Shown one piece after another: positions 25,301 to 37,400 of a stretch of 64,000 nt of DNA. The DNA is from Aplidium turbinatum. Its lineage: Eukaryota > Chordata > Ascidiacea > Aplousobranchia > Polyclinidae. The DNA lies in NCBI GenBank assembly GCA_918807975.1, contig OU964919.1, forward strand, positions 16,386,001 through 16,450,000, written 5' to 3'. Made by a program: the position numbers and the translations under genes. Positions within the stretch are counted from its first letter, which is position 1; each line of letters opens with the position of its first letter. The notes beneath the pieces are model-generated. The model ran no database searches. It saw only the letters and a program-made list of their open reading frames with translations, and was not told where the DNA came from.

Positions 25301-28300
25301 TTTTCTTATTATAGCCCTCTAGAAAAATTGGATGATGTAGATTTTACTTTACTGGAAAGAAAACATTCGAATGGAATTGCTATAACAGGCTTGAATTAAA
25401 ATGTAGACAGAATCTGAAGCAATACACCGTCACAATGCTAGTGGTGTAGGCTAATAGGATCACTGACAATTTCATAACTTTCTGATAATTAACTTACAAT
25501 AACAATCATCGTTTATTTGCACTTACTTTGCTTGGAATTAGGTACATTTCTGTGTATAGTTGAAGTGTCGCTTGAACGGCCATTGTAATGAGAACGAATA
25601 GAAAACTGATACCAGCCTGGCGCTAAGTCTGATATGCCAAACTAAAACGTCAAAGTTTTCAAGTTAAGAATACCAATTTTAAGTTTTTGAAATTTCTAAT
25701 CTAAATAATCTTTATTCTTCAAAATATCTGAATGCAAAATTAAATCTGGATAAAATCATCAGACATTTTGTCTACAATAAACTTTTATAAAAATATATTA
25801 AAAAATCTCAGCTTGTAGGCTACAACTTTTATACAATTAGGTCTACTACCATGTTGTTTTCAATATCTTTCACTGTTGTCTTTTTTTCTCCAACTTTGTT
25901 GTAATTAATTTCAAACTTGTATTCATGTTGGCACAGGATTGCCCAACTTAATGTTAACGACGAGGTAGTGAGTTCAGTCACTCTTAGGTTGGTAGGCGTC
26001 ACAGGTCCTAAAAATATGTTTAATGTAAGGCTTCTTGTTTGACACTTGACCAAAATGCCCTCCCCACAAATCGCCACTGACTTGAAATCGCGTTTACTCT
26101 CATAACGCCAGTTAGGCTCATTAAATATAATTATTTAGGTCTAAGCGAGACACGAAACAAAATTATTTTGAATCATAAAAGTGCATATTTTCTTGTGAAA
26201 ATGTGACTAAGTGCTTGATCCGCTACTCTGATTTATTTGTGAACCACAAGGATAATTTTTATTTTTGCAAACACTCTCATGCATGGCTTGTATTGCTTAC
26301 TTACTCCATATAGTGACCGGGTTGGGTTCGTTGCAACGGTCACCGAGGCAGCAAAACGTAGCAAACTCCGAAGAGCAATAGGGAAGATGCACAGAAGGGC
26401 AAAGTATCAAAGCGTGATTAAAACATCCTTTGGAGTCTAGAAAAAAACGCAAAAGAAAAAGTTTTAGTTCACATCCCAGTGCACAAAAATAAGACGCTAT
26501 TTACACAGTTTGGATAGTTACGTAGTTTAGAGTTGATTATTTTTTGCGCAATTGTTCATCGACGACCTTTTGTCAACGATTCTGGGTACTGACATAAAGC
26601 TGCAACCGGTGAGGAGACACCACTGAGGTGAGTATGTGGTGCTTTCGGAGATATGGAGTTACCCCTTTATTTTCATGACTCCCAGGTCTGCTCTGGCCCA
26701 GAGCAGTAGTACCTTGTCAGGGCCCCAACTATGGGTTAAATACCTAGATAAGGCTTGGCTGTTGAATGGGCGATGTGTAGGCGTACTGCAATGTACACAC
26801 CTTAACATACCAAAACCAAGCCCCCAACACCGAGCTAAAATGTTCCCGTGCTTCCGGGAAAGGTTTTTAAACCAGAAGCTATGACAAGGAAAGTCTGATA
26901 TAGGTTAAGTCTGATAAAGTCTGATATAAACCCTACAACTCAGCGACCTCACTGTCCTCGTCTCCGCATGCAGAGCCAAACCGTCAGAATTTTTCATCAT
27001 CGCCGGTGGCAGGCTTCTCATGTTATCCTTGCGGTCGTGTTTGCCAGTCACGCATTGGGCTTTTTAGCCATAAAAGAGGGCTTGCAAATGACTTGACTTT
27101 TAAACTGCTATCTTCGTTCCGAAGTTGGTCTACTTCCATAAAAATGATATATGTTCATCGACAACCTTTTAAACCAGCTGGTGGTCAAAAATAATTAGTT
27201 GTCTGTTCTTTGACAGTCAATGCAAAACTTGCCAGAAACTGAAAAAGTGAATGTTTTCATTCTGTATTCTAAAGCCACATTCAATTTCTTTACTTAGGCG
27301 TGTCGTAAAAGACACACCCTACCCAACAAATAGGTGGCGATACAGAACAAATTGTTTAATCTACAGTAGGCCTACTTACCTGCAAAAAACACAAAGTTTT
27401 GATATCTAAAAACAAAGCACCAATTGATTTTGTGTGTAAAAAGTTGAAAACAGGATACGTTTTGTGCAATGTGCAATTGTACATACTTCGCTTTTTGTGT
27501 TGTTAAAATCGCTTCGGTTTGTTGTGTACTTTTCATTTCTAAATTAATTTTGTTTGATTAAGAAATTCACAATAAGCACCAAGTATTGTGCTTTGAATGC
27601 GATGATATTTGACACGTAAAATAACATTTCAATATTTGCTCTATAATGCGTGTTATTGCTTTTATGAGGAGTGTGATCATATAACAACTAAAATAAACAT
27701 TTTAAACAAATGCGGCATCTCACGATTCATATCGTGAGTGTTATTCCAGCTGAGTTGATCAATGCAGGCCACAGTTTGGCAAGTAGCCTAAACTGACTAC
27801 ATCCTGCAGTATAGGCTACGTTTAGACGTAAAGCAAAGTTTTACCGATATTTCAATATAATTACTAACTTAATAGTTTAGGGGCGGTCTGGAAAGTAAAA
27901 CAACGTGAACGACAAGACATCAGTATAACAATTTAAGAACTAAAAACTAACTGCAATGTCACAATAGTTATTTAGTGATTCATGTAAAAAATATTTTAAA
28001 GCATTTTTTTAATATTTATTTTTCTTGTAAAACATATTGTAAATCAAATAAATCCATTGGTTTGTCCATTTATTCGTAAAGCAGCAATGCAGTTCTTATG
28101 CTTTGTTATTTTATTGTCGTCACTGGTAAGCCCTTATTTCACTACTTTTGTTCACAGTGTTGCAGTCATAGCCTACAATGTAACTTCAAGATTGCAGACT
28201 GACAAAAGAGCAAAATCTTCAAATCAGTAGCTCTGTACTATAATAGTGTACAAGTTGTGGTTAGCACCAAGTCAAAATCTTTTTATCACGATATAGTTTT

Positions 28301-28944
28301 TTAAAAATTCAGGTACTTACAATATCTTACTCCATCTGTAACTGTTGTTTTGGAATAGCACCCATCGTTGGTTTGGCAGTCCGTGGTATTCTCGCAATCT
28401 ACGTGACTTGCTGTAGTGTTACACATGTGACACACTTCACACTGAACCACTGAAAAACATGCAACTTTTTACGAAAGTGTTGATTCACTTTTTACCATTT
28501 TTGACCTGCAAATTTTTTTTTTATAAAACTACTTGCTGTCTATTTTTGGAGTCGGAATACAACTTTTTTCTGTTTTCTTTCTTGCGTGTAACTGCAATGC
28601 AAGCCGATTGTTTCATTGTTTATATTAGGGAGTAGAAAAATTTTCCTTCAATACCCTTCTGGTAGTTTGAGTATAGCCTATATGTCACTTTGCCACAGTA
28701 GTTTTCTTGTGAACTTTTGTAAAATTATGTTCGCAAGTAGACTATACACAATACAAGAAAAATATTATTGAGAAGAATATTTCTGTATAAATATAACTGT
28801 ATGATATGAAAGCAATTTATAGATGATACAATAAATTACAAGTTAAATGTATTTTTGCAGGACTGATCAGAAGAAAGCAACAACCCGAGTATCATAAATA
28901 TTACCGTAAATAAAGCTTGCCGTTAGCAGACCCATCAACATCAT
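22352..28944 (-). CDS. Gene B: type I membrane protein, Ly6 - FnIII - Ly6 - trefoil - TM
   Basis: Exons in gene order: 28944-28905, 28449-28321, 26436-26305, 26007-25835, 25641-25527, 24905-24773, 24125-23974, 23452-23306 and 22641-22352. Every junction is GT/AG and in phase. The product is 436 aa. A short signal peptide (MMLMGLLTASFIYVV) is followed by Ly6/uPAR domain 1 (Cys 17, 20, 23, 32, 38, 44, 62, 70, 78, 86, 87, 92, ending CCLGDRCN). An FnIII domain follows (about 101-196; PTNLRVTELTTSSLTLSW and LAPGWYQFSIRS). Ly6 domain 2 (about 197-290) ends CCKGNACN. A P-type trefoil (about 292-338; RIDCGWEDINESTC, then SCCY, then WCYH) precedes a Thr/Pro stalk and a TM helix (about 366-393). The tail is short and basic, starting EKKKNKN. 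The last exon contains a possible 39-nt in-frame intron (22429-22391); splicing it would give 423 aa. I do not know this domain order in any named protein. Extracellular binding or adhesion is inferred from the modules. Confidence 0.88.
26930..27115 (+). mobile_element. LINE fragment, C-terminal zinc-finger region
   Basis: The plus strand, read across two frames, encodes CRAKPSEFFIIAGG and then FSCYPCGRVCQSRIGLFSHK, the CxxCGRxCxSxIGLxSHxR finger found at the C-terminus of many RT-bearing LINEs. No reverse transcriptase is present next to it, so this is a 5'-truncated copy. It lies in intron 2 of gene B; flanking 26.6-27.2 kb may also belong to it. Confidence 0.6.
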
Positions 28945-30531
28945 TTTGAACGAATGCTCAACTTGCTGAGTTCCCAAAAGTCCGGTTTATTCTTTCTGTT
29001 CCATTTTATATAAACTTTGCTTGTAAATAAAAATATCCAAAGTAGTTTTCGTTTTTCTAGAGTTCAGGAAGTGCAGCCAAGGTCTTAAAAGCAAAACATG
29101 AACTTTAATAACAGAAGCTATTTTAGTTATTTTATTATTAGTCAGTAAAAATTCCTTTGCACACGGGCGGCCAAGCAGAAAGAATTAAAATAGTTAATTT
29201 AGTGAACGTAAAAAGTCTTATTAATTTTATGGATGAAAGTCAACTTTGTTGCATTTGGCTGCACTAAAAAACACTTTTTCATACAAATACATCTTTTCAA
29301 TGCTAACACTTTTTTGCTACAAAGAGGGTGTGACTGATACCTGTAGACTTTGATTTATCAATGGAAATCAACTGGTATTTTGCAAACTCTCTGTGTAAGG
29401 CTGAAAGATCCAGATTTACATATAGCAATTTCATTTTATTGGGGAAACACTTGAAAGCAACAAATTCATTGCTGTTATTGTCGTGTCACTGAGTAAACTA
29501 AAGTTACTGGAATAATCATTCAACAAAAGTTGAACTACACTTTCGACAAATTTTAGAAGTTTTCGGAAAGCAGTGTTTGTTTTGAAAATCTATCAAAGTG
29601 CAGTTGATTAAAGCTGATCATCTATCTTCCCAAAATAAGCTACGGTAGTTTCAAAATACATTAAATATGTCGATATTTTCTAAACCTCCCAAGAAACCAC
29701 TTGCGTCAAAATCATTTGCTTTTGCAACAACTAAGGATGCTACCATTTTCATTAAGTTTTTACAATTGTTTTTATAGAAGGAGTCTTTTCTCTTTTACAG
29801 TAAAAATGTCTGGTTTTATAATGTTTGGTTATTTCACGTACAGCTAGCAGCAGTAGATTTAGAAAAAAAAATTGGGAGACACCAAGCAAGATTGTCGAAG
29901 TAAATATAGTAGAAGGAAGTAGACAATGCAAAAAGTCTGCCAAAAATGCAAAAATTGTTATAATAAACTGTAGAGGCTCTGGGACAGCCCACGAAAGAAT
30001 TGTAACAAATCTTGCTTAATCGGTTTGTATTATTATTTGGGCTTTATACATTTTTTTTTATTATTAAGATAAGCATTTTTAAAGGATTTATAATTTCTTT
30101 AATTGATTTTCTTAATGACCACGTTTCGTTTCCTTCATTGGAAAATAAAGTTTTTGCCATAGCTGTGCTTCTTTTGAGCTTAATGATAATTTTTTTGACT
30201 TTCAAATATTGGCTAAGTCAGCTGTATGATGCTCCGTGCTTGTCCCTGTCTTGTTTCGATGTTTTGTGTAGCCTACTATATATGAAGTGTTGCAAGTTTC
30301 CAAGTACTTAAACTTCATCTTTTTGATCAATTAGCCAGCATCAATGTTCACCTACTCACTGCCATGCGCTGTTATTATGGCAGAGAAGCTTTTAATGGAG
30401 AGATCCATCACCAGGCAGACGTCTCAAACTCCTTATCATCATTTTAAGCTCATCCTATTTACTACCAGCGTTGAATCCATGCAGGGTAGCCTACTTCCCA
30501 TTCCAAATACGGTTAAATGTGGGAAAAATAA

Positions 30532-30600
30532 ACTGGAAAGGGTCTGAGCTGAGCTTCTGGGGCCGAGGGTCTACTGGAAAGGGTGCCGACTGGAAAGGGT
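30532..30600 (+). repeat. Short interrupted repeat of CTGGAAAGGGT
   Basis: CTGGAAAGGGT occurs three times (about 30533, 30573 and 30590), separated by unrelated GC-richer sequence. Confidence 0.7.
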
Positions 30601-31244
30601 GATCTGATACTATGACACTTCCTCAAATGGGCGATCTATACCTAGTACAGAAAGCTAGGTCAAATTGAAATTGTAATATTTGATAGTTGCGCTTTTGCTA
30701 AACAATGAAGAAAAGGAAGAAATAAAGAAAAGAACATGGAGGTCATGACAATTTTCATCTAATTAATATGTAATTTTTTGTTTGTTTTTGGTCCAGTTGT
30801 GCTGACATTTATTTATATTGTAGGCTAACTTTTGTTTCGACTCAGTTGTGCTGACGAATCCTAAAGGAAGAAAACCGGTTCCACAACACAAATTAATTTT
30901 ATTGAAATATTATTGTGAGTGTTAGTCTGGTCAAATGTTTTAAGGTTCAGACTAAGGAAAAAAAACTATTGATTTTTTTTTCTAAATACCGTAGTTCTTC
31001 TCCTAATAACTTTTCCACTCCTTTCATGAAGGCCTTTCTCACCTTTCTCTGCTGATGAGATGGATCTTTCTCAAAAGCATTTTTCCGATGGCAATGAAAA
31101 AGAATCTTGAATATCAAGCAGTCATGTCTGACATACATTTGGAATTAAAACGGTTCCGTTCTTTGGTCACCTACTCGCACCGTTTCCGTTGCCTTATCGT
31201 AACTTACAGGTTTTTAAGCAATTAAATTAAGCATTAAAGAACAC

Positions 31245-31475
31245 TTAAACGAGAATGGCATGTCGTGTTCCTTTCCCAGGCATGAAACTAAATTGTTCTT
31301 CTGCAATTTCTGGTTTGAGAAAATGCCACAGTCTTCTTCGGATTATTTCTACCAATATTTTAAAAGCGTCACTTATCAAGCGTATCAGTCTGAACTTTGT
31401 GCAATCTTGTGTTTCAAGAGTTTTGGGCAAAAGAGCTTGTTCAGAAACTGTCCGTTCATTCGGCCATTTTCTTTA
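31245..31475 (-). mobile_element. LINE reverse-transcriptase fragment
   Basis: The minus strand encodes PKTLETQDCTKFRLIRLISD, AFKILVEIIRRRLWHFLKP and EIAEEQFSFMPGKGTRHAI. This matches the non-LTR RT pattern (PK...C.N.R.I.LI....KI....I..RL......EQ.GF..G.GTRDAI). The catalytic YADD region is not found downstream, so it is a decayed fragment. Confidence 0.8.
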
Positions 31476-32678
31476 AGCACAGTAGGCTATATACTTCCTG
31501 CGCTATTTGTTTCCTAGAATATACGGTACTTAGGTTACAATACTTTGCAAATTTTGCATTAAAATAGTCGCTATTTGAGCGTGTATTTTCTTCTAACCGC
31601 CAGCCATTTGTCGCACCGTATGCTTGGTACAATAGCTCTTTACTAAACGCATGTTGGTGTTATCTCAGTATTTTTTCCAAGTTTTTTTAAAGACATTAAT
31701 CTAAAGCTTGTGATAAAAGTTGTTTATCACAGAGATCTAAAAGTTAAAGATCCTCATTCAGTCCGTTAGGTTGCCATCGATTTGACTGTGAAGCCTTATA
31801 CTACGTAGCAACGTATTCCACATTATTTCACAGTTTTTTAGTTACAAACACTGTCTCCTAATCTACTCTGACACCTTGCTGCTTGCTTTGCTGATACTGA
31901 AATGACCTGATGTTCGTTTCCTTAACGTGTGACTCATCATATTGTAGGCCTACTCCTGTGATTTCAACATGAATCATCATTATTTCATCGCACAAAATAA
32001 GAATATATTCATCGATACATACTGTAAAACATCCGGACAAACTTCACAAAACAAACTTATTCAATTTGTTGTTGCTATAACTACTCTGATCTGAATCAGC
32101 AAACTGGACCCACAAAAATAAACTTTAAAAATATTTTTTTACACTTTTTACACTTTTTCTTAATAAAGTCCGCTTTAATTTAAATTTCTTAGTAAAGAAT
32201 TCCATTTCGAGGTAGCCTCATTTTTCAAAAAGTAGGAGTGTTATGATTTTTACTGAATAGAAACCCCTTGATGAAAAATTTTTCGTCGTAAACTTTTTCA
32301 TGTTGAAATACAATAAAAGTTTCACACAGAAAAATTCTTGTCTATTCTCCTCACAGCGTTTTTGATGGTGTATTTAATATTATTAGAACACTTTAGTGGG
32401 TCATATGCTTCTACTCTATGTAGCCTATGATCATAGTCGTAGGAGAATAAAACATTTCAGAGGAGCAAACAAAAGTTGTCTAAATTTTGTTTTTGTAAAC
32501 AAACTCTTAAAAACGCAGCCATTTACAATTTGTCTAAATAACTGGATATTTTTCTAAATTTTCCAAGTTTTAGGTTTGTAGAGGTGCAACTGGCTTTTCT
32601 GCACTCCCATCGCCTACGACTATATCTGTGATACAACGTTAAAATACTGTTAAACCACGGTTACACTACACAATAATC

Positions 32679-32865
32679 CGCCCCGTTAACTCAGTGGGCG
32701 TCCGACTCAAGATCAAGCGACTATGGATCGACTCTCGGTGTGTGCGCTTGAGCAACGTATTTCAGGACTGCTCTAAATTCAGCAGCAAATAATAGATAGA
32801 ATGATTCTCCATGTAACAACAGCAAAAATTGGAAACTTTGCTTTACCAAACCAACCAATCACCAT
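32679..32865 (+). repeat. SINE family S1, copy with full tRNA-like head
   Basis: CCCGTTAACTCAGTGGGCG (A-box region) is followed by GATCAAGCGACTATGGATCG (B-box region GGATCGACTC), then TGTGCGCTTGAGCAACGTAT and CAGGACTGCTCTAAATTCAG, the body shared by the other copies. Confidence 0.75.
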
Positions 32866-34420
32866 GGTAGCTTTTCATGAGACACCGTAATTAATATCGC
32901 AGTACCTTGTCAAAATTGCTGTATAAAAATGTAGTAAGTTTGGGCTTTCTTGTTTAGCTTTGTAACATCTGAATCAATGATGGTCTCGAACATTTTAAGG
33001 GGTATGATGGCACAAGTATAATAAAACACCGATGCAAGATTTCATTTATAACAATGTTCTATAGCCGAGAAGCTCATTAAAAGTTTATTTCTTTAAAGAT
33101 GTAAAACGATTTTTTTTTGCTTTATTTTTAACCTATTTGCTTCTTTGAGGTATTTTCCTTATAGGGGTAAAAAAGTACATTTACTGCATGAAACTTTCTT
33201 CAAATATGTAATTTATCAAAAATTAAAAGATAAAAAGTTTCAATAAAAAATTGCCAAGTGGAATTATGTTTCAAGTAGCAACGCTTTAAAAAGGAAAAAA
33301 AAAGTTAGTTGACGCGTTTGTTAATTCTAGTCAAGAGCGCACAGGTATAACTACTTCGCTACCTATTACAGTATGCGGGAAAAAAACATTTTATTGTTTG
33401 CTTTGTGTTTTCAAATCAACATTTTCTACTTGGCTATTCCATGATACGTTTCCAATAAATGCAGCCTGTTCAAACGTGGTAAATTGGTCTGTTCTTATTA
33501 TTTTGTGATTGTATTTAAATCTCTTCATTACATTTAGTTTGATGTAGCAGCATTGGATTAATCGCTCTCACCTTTCTATAAACCACTCGAAACAAATCGT
33601 TCTTTTGACAATTCTGCATTTTCTTAAAGCTACTTTCTTTGACCTTAAACCGTTAAACTAACCTTTATTTGTTAAAACAAAATTATACAATTTGTTCATA
33701 TATCCAGTTTGAGCAAATGCGTAAGGACATGAGAGGCATGTAGGGCTTGTAGGCATTTCGTTTTTTTTTTTTTTTTAAATTATTTACTTATATCTGCTCA
33801 GGGACAATTTACGACGCAGCTGACTACAGAAAAACATATGGCTACAGTCACAATACCAAGGCAGTTGCAAACGCATATATTTAAAAAGATAGATACAAAT
33901 TTATAGTATTACAATAAAGTTAAAAAGTCTAGTCGATAACAAACACCGACTGCGAACAACTGTGTTCATAACATTCGACAAACAGTTTTCCTCAGTTGGC
34001 GTATAGATTTATTTTTATTGAAGAAGAAATGTAAATATTAAAAACCTTCACATTGTTCAAAAACGGAATAGCCTATAAACACATAAATAAAAATAAGTTA
34101 TAGATTTAAAAGCTAATTTGGCTCCTTCAAAAAGTATTTCACTTCATTTTAATTCCTTGACCTTTCAAGGAGGTCTTTTCTAATCGATAATATATTTTTC
34201 AATTACTGTAAAGTCACTTGAAAACCGCTGATGCATGTCGCCAGACAAACTTAATTAACTTGACTAAAGATAGTTCTTCAAAGGTAAGTGTCTCACTTGA
34301 CAAAGAAAAATACTCATCAGTTACAGACGTCAACGTTGGACTTCATGTTGTATGACAAGATTTAAAAAGAGAAGGTTTCTACGACGAATGTCTGGTTCTA
34401 TTGTATCTACAAAGTGAAGC

Positions 34421-37400
34421 ATGCTGAAAATTTCGTGGCTTTTGATTTTATTTCTTATTGACTACAGCATAGGTAAGAATGAAAAAAAAATGTACACAAA
34501 AATCTGAAATGTATAATTAACTAATTTTTAACTAACTCTAATTAATTACCTTAATTTTATTATTAATTAACATATCTACTTTTGTGTCGTGACGAAGTAG
34601 ATCGGTTGGATTGATGAGTTAGCAATGAAATTATAATGATGGTCCCAGAATAACGGCGAAAAATCACAACGTAGCCTATATAGCCCCAGCAGGGTAAGTG
34701 CCAGTCAAAATAAAACTATTCAACAGTGAAACAAAGCATGTTTGTTGGAAGTGTAGTAAACGAGTTTGAAATAGATGCAGGGATTTCTAGAAGCAAAACA
34801 AAGCATGTTTGTTGGAAGTGTAGTAAACGAGTTTGAAATATTTCTAGAAGCATGTCGTGTGAAAGTTCCTATGGAGATAAGAGTGCGTGTTGTCAGATTT
34901 TTTATTACCACAACATTTAACTAAGGTAAAGCAAACTGACCCTCTATGTTACGTGGGGTGTTATGGACTCATAAACGAATCTATACGTTCTTTTTGTAAC
35001 GGTATATGACAGGCGAAATGATGATGTCATCTAATCTTTTGATTTTATTTCATCTGCGATTTTCTCACAACTTTCGAAGATTTTAAGAAAAATATAGACC
35101 TCAAGCGAATATCTGCGGCATAGAGAGTAATAATACCAGCAGCTTTGTAGGCTAGCAATGCCGTCATTGTATCTTAAGCTACCTGCAGACGATCTTCCAT
35201 TATTCGAAAAACTGAACATTAGTAGAAGACATTTGTATATCATTTGGTATCAATTCAATGCAATCCTTACAAAAGTTCTATAACTTATCGTGATCTATCA
35301 TGAACAGTGCGACTAGGAATTTTGTTTGAGTCAACTGTTCGTATTGTTTGAGTCAACCGTACTAGCTAAGCTTTTTTTGGTATAGCTCCTCATTCATTTC
35401 AATGTACAAATAGCAGAAAATGTAATACTGTATGTTACTTTTTTTGATATGGAAGCTACACCATGAAGGCACAAAAAAAAAACGAAAAAAACGATGCCTC
35501 ACATATGGAATATTTTGCTGTGTATAATAAATAGGGGAAAAATAGAACATGTACTGAAAAACAAATTGGCTTATATTGGATCCATCACAGATCAGCCTGC
35601 TTTACTTCAGTGCACAAGACTCTCTTGTTAGATATTGAAATTTATGATGTTTTTGTTTAACTGCAACTTTAGTTTCTCAATTTAAACTTTTTTGCAAACA
35701 AGCTTTTAAAAATGCTTGCGTGACTAAACCTGTCTAAAATTATCAAAATCGAACAAATTTAATCCACACCAGGTTTGAGGAATGCAATCTTGTTTCCTTC
35801 AAACTACCTAAAAAGCATATTCACTTTAAAAAAAAAACTAATTAAAGAAATCTTTAGCCTATTTTAGTGCACTTAACATAATTATACTTGTGAAAAATAC
35901 CAAATGCATTGCATTGAAGATTGGATTACACAACACAAAATAATTTACAAATCACAAAATACACAAATCAAAATAATTTAGTAACAGTAAATTTGGAGGA
36001 GAATTTAACAAAACGTTTATTATAAACTTTTTAGCACCAAATCCAAAGTGCAAAGGACCTCTATTAAAAAGCGAATATTTAATAACGAGTCCAGACTACC
36101 CGACTGCTGCAAATCCAGAGCAAGTTTACCCCCCAAATACTGATTGCGCATGGTATTATATTGGAGATGGAGAAAACACAGCAATATCGGTAAGTGTTTA
36201 CGTTTTTGTGGGTTTGTTTCAAACTTTTAGTTACAGGCTCCGACTTTAGGCACGAAAAAGCTACAAAATCAAGCAGCGTAGTTCCAGCTCTCAAAGTGTG
36301 CGCTTAAGCAACGCATTTTAGAACTGCTCTTCATTCAGCAGCACCCAGTTATAGATGGATTATTTCACAGACAACATTTTAAGTAAAAGCGGAAACTTCA
36401 TTCTGTCAATCTCGGTAGCAAGGCGTGGTTCAAAGCCATTAGAAGTCTGCGAGAAACTGCTAAGTATAAGTTATAAGAGATCTTTTCAGTTCGAAGCTAA
36501 TGATTTAATTAATCGGTGCGATATTACTACTTTAAATTTAGCCATAGTCTATATACTTGTTAAATAGACAATAAACCTTATACTCGTATAGATGTTTGTC
36601 ATGGAAAACGATGAAAGTTTTTAATTTTATTTTTGTAATTTTCAGTTTAAATTCTGGGATTTGATTGTGCAAATTGGAGCTCAAGGTTCTGACGTCACAT
36701 GTGACTATGATTACGTCAATGTGTCAATCACCTCAAAAGGCTCAAGGAGGTATTGCGGGTAAGTGACGTCATTTAAAATAATGTAAAAACAAGAAAGTCT
36801 TGCCAAAAACTTTCCTATTTATTATGTCGTTATTTTGTTAGTTTTATGTATTGTTTTTGAATTATGCACTTCAATTCGATAAAGTTGTTATTAATCGTTT
36901 GTCTATGGTATTCAAGAATTATCTGTCTATTAAAGCTATGCAAAAATAATTGTACTTTAAAAATATAACTAACACTGATAAACTTATGGAATAACACAAA
37001 TGTGCAGCAATTGTTTTTTAATTTTTGACGTCCTTTTGACGTCATTTTTGACAGACAGCAGATTTTGCTGTCTGAGATGTAGGCTATGTGCAGCAACTGA
37101 TTTTCCTGTAGATGTTAGTGAGGTAGATGGTAGCCTACAAGTAGTCAGTTATTTTATTTTGGCGATGGCGCAGTTCTACCCCAAAAATGTTTAGAAACGC
37201 CGGAAAAACTATTAACTACAACAAGAGTGTTGAGTGATAAGCAAAAAAAAAAACAACCAAGAAAACTTTATCAAATAAAACGTCAACTAAATATCGAAGA
37301 AACGTTTGCAGATTGTTTCAAATAAGTGAGATTATCATAAAGTAGGCTACTCATGAAATAAAAATATTATTCTTGCTTTATTTATGCAAAAATCTTCTGA

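Larger units (their letters stand above)
28945..34420. other. Intergenic region between divergent genes B and C
   Basis: Genes B (-) and C (+) start head to head, so promoters for both should lie at the ends of this 5.5-kb stretch, although no core promoter motif is clear. Inside are a LINE RT fragment, one SINE and a small GGAAAGGGT repeat. Several AT-rich open frames (for example a hydrophobic one at 30012-30311) show no exon signals or recognisable content. Confidence 0.6.

Noticed and set aside
30012-30311. Hydrophobic 99-codon open frame between genes B and C
   Set aside because: The composition follows the AT-rich background, with no splice context or conserved motif.
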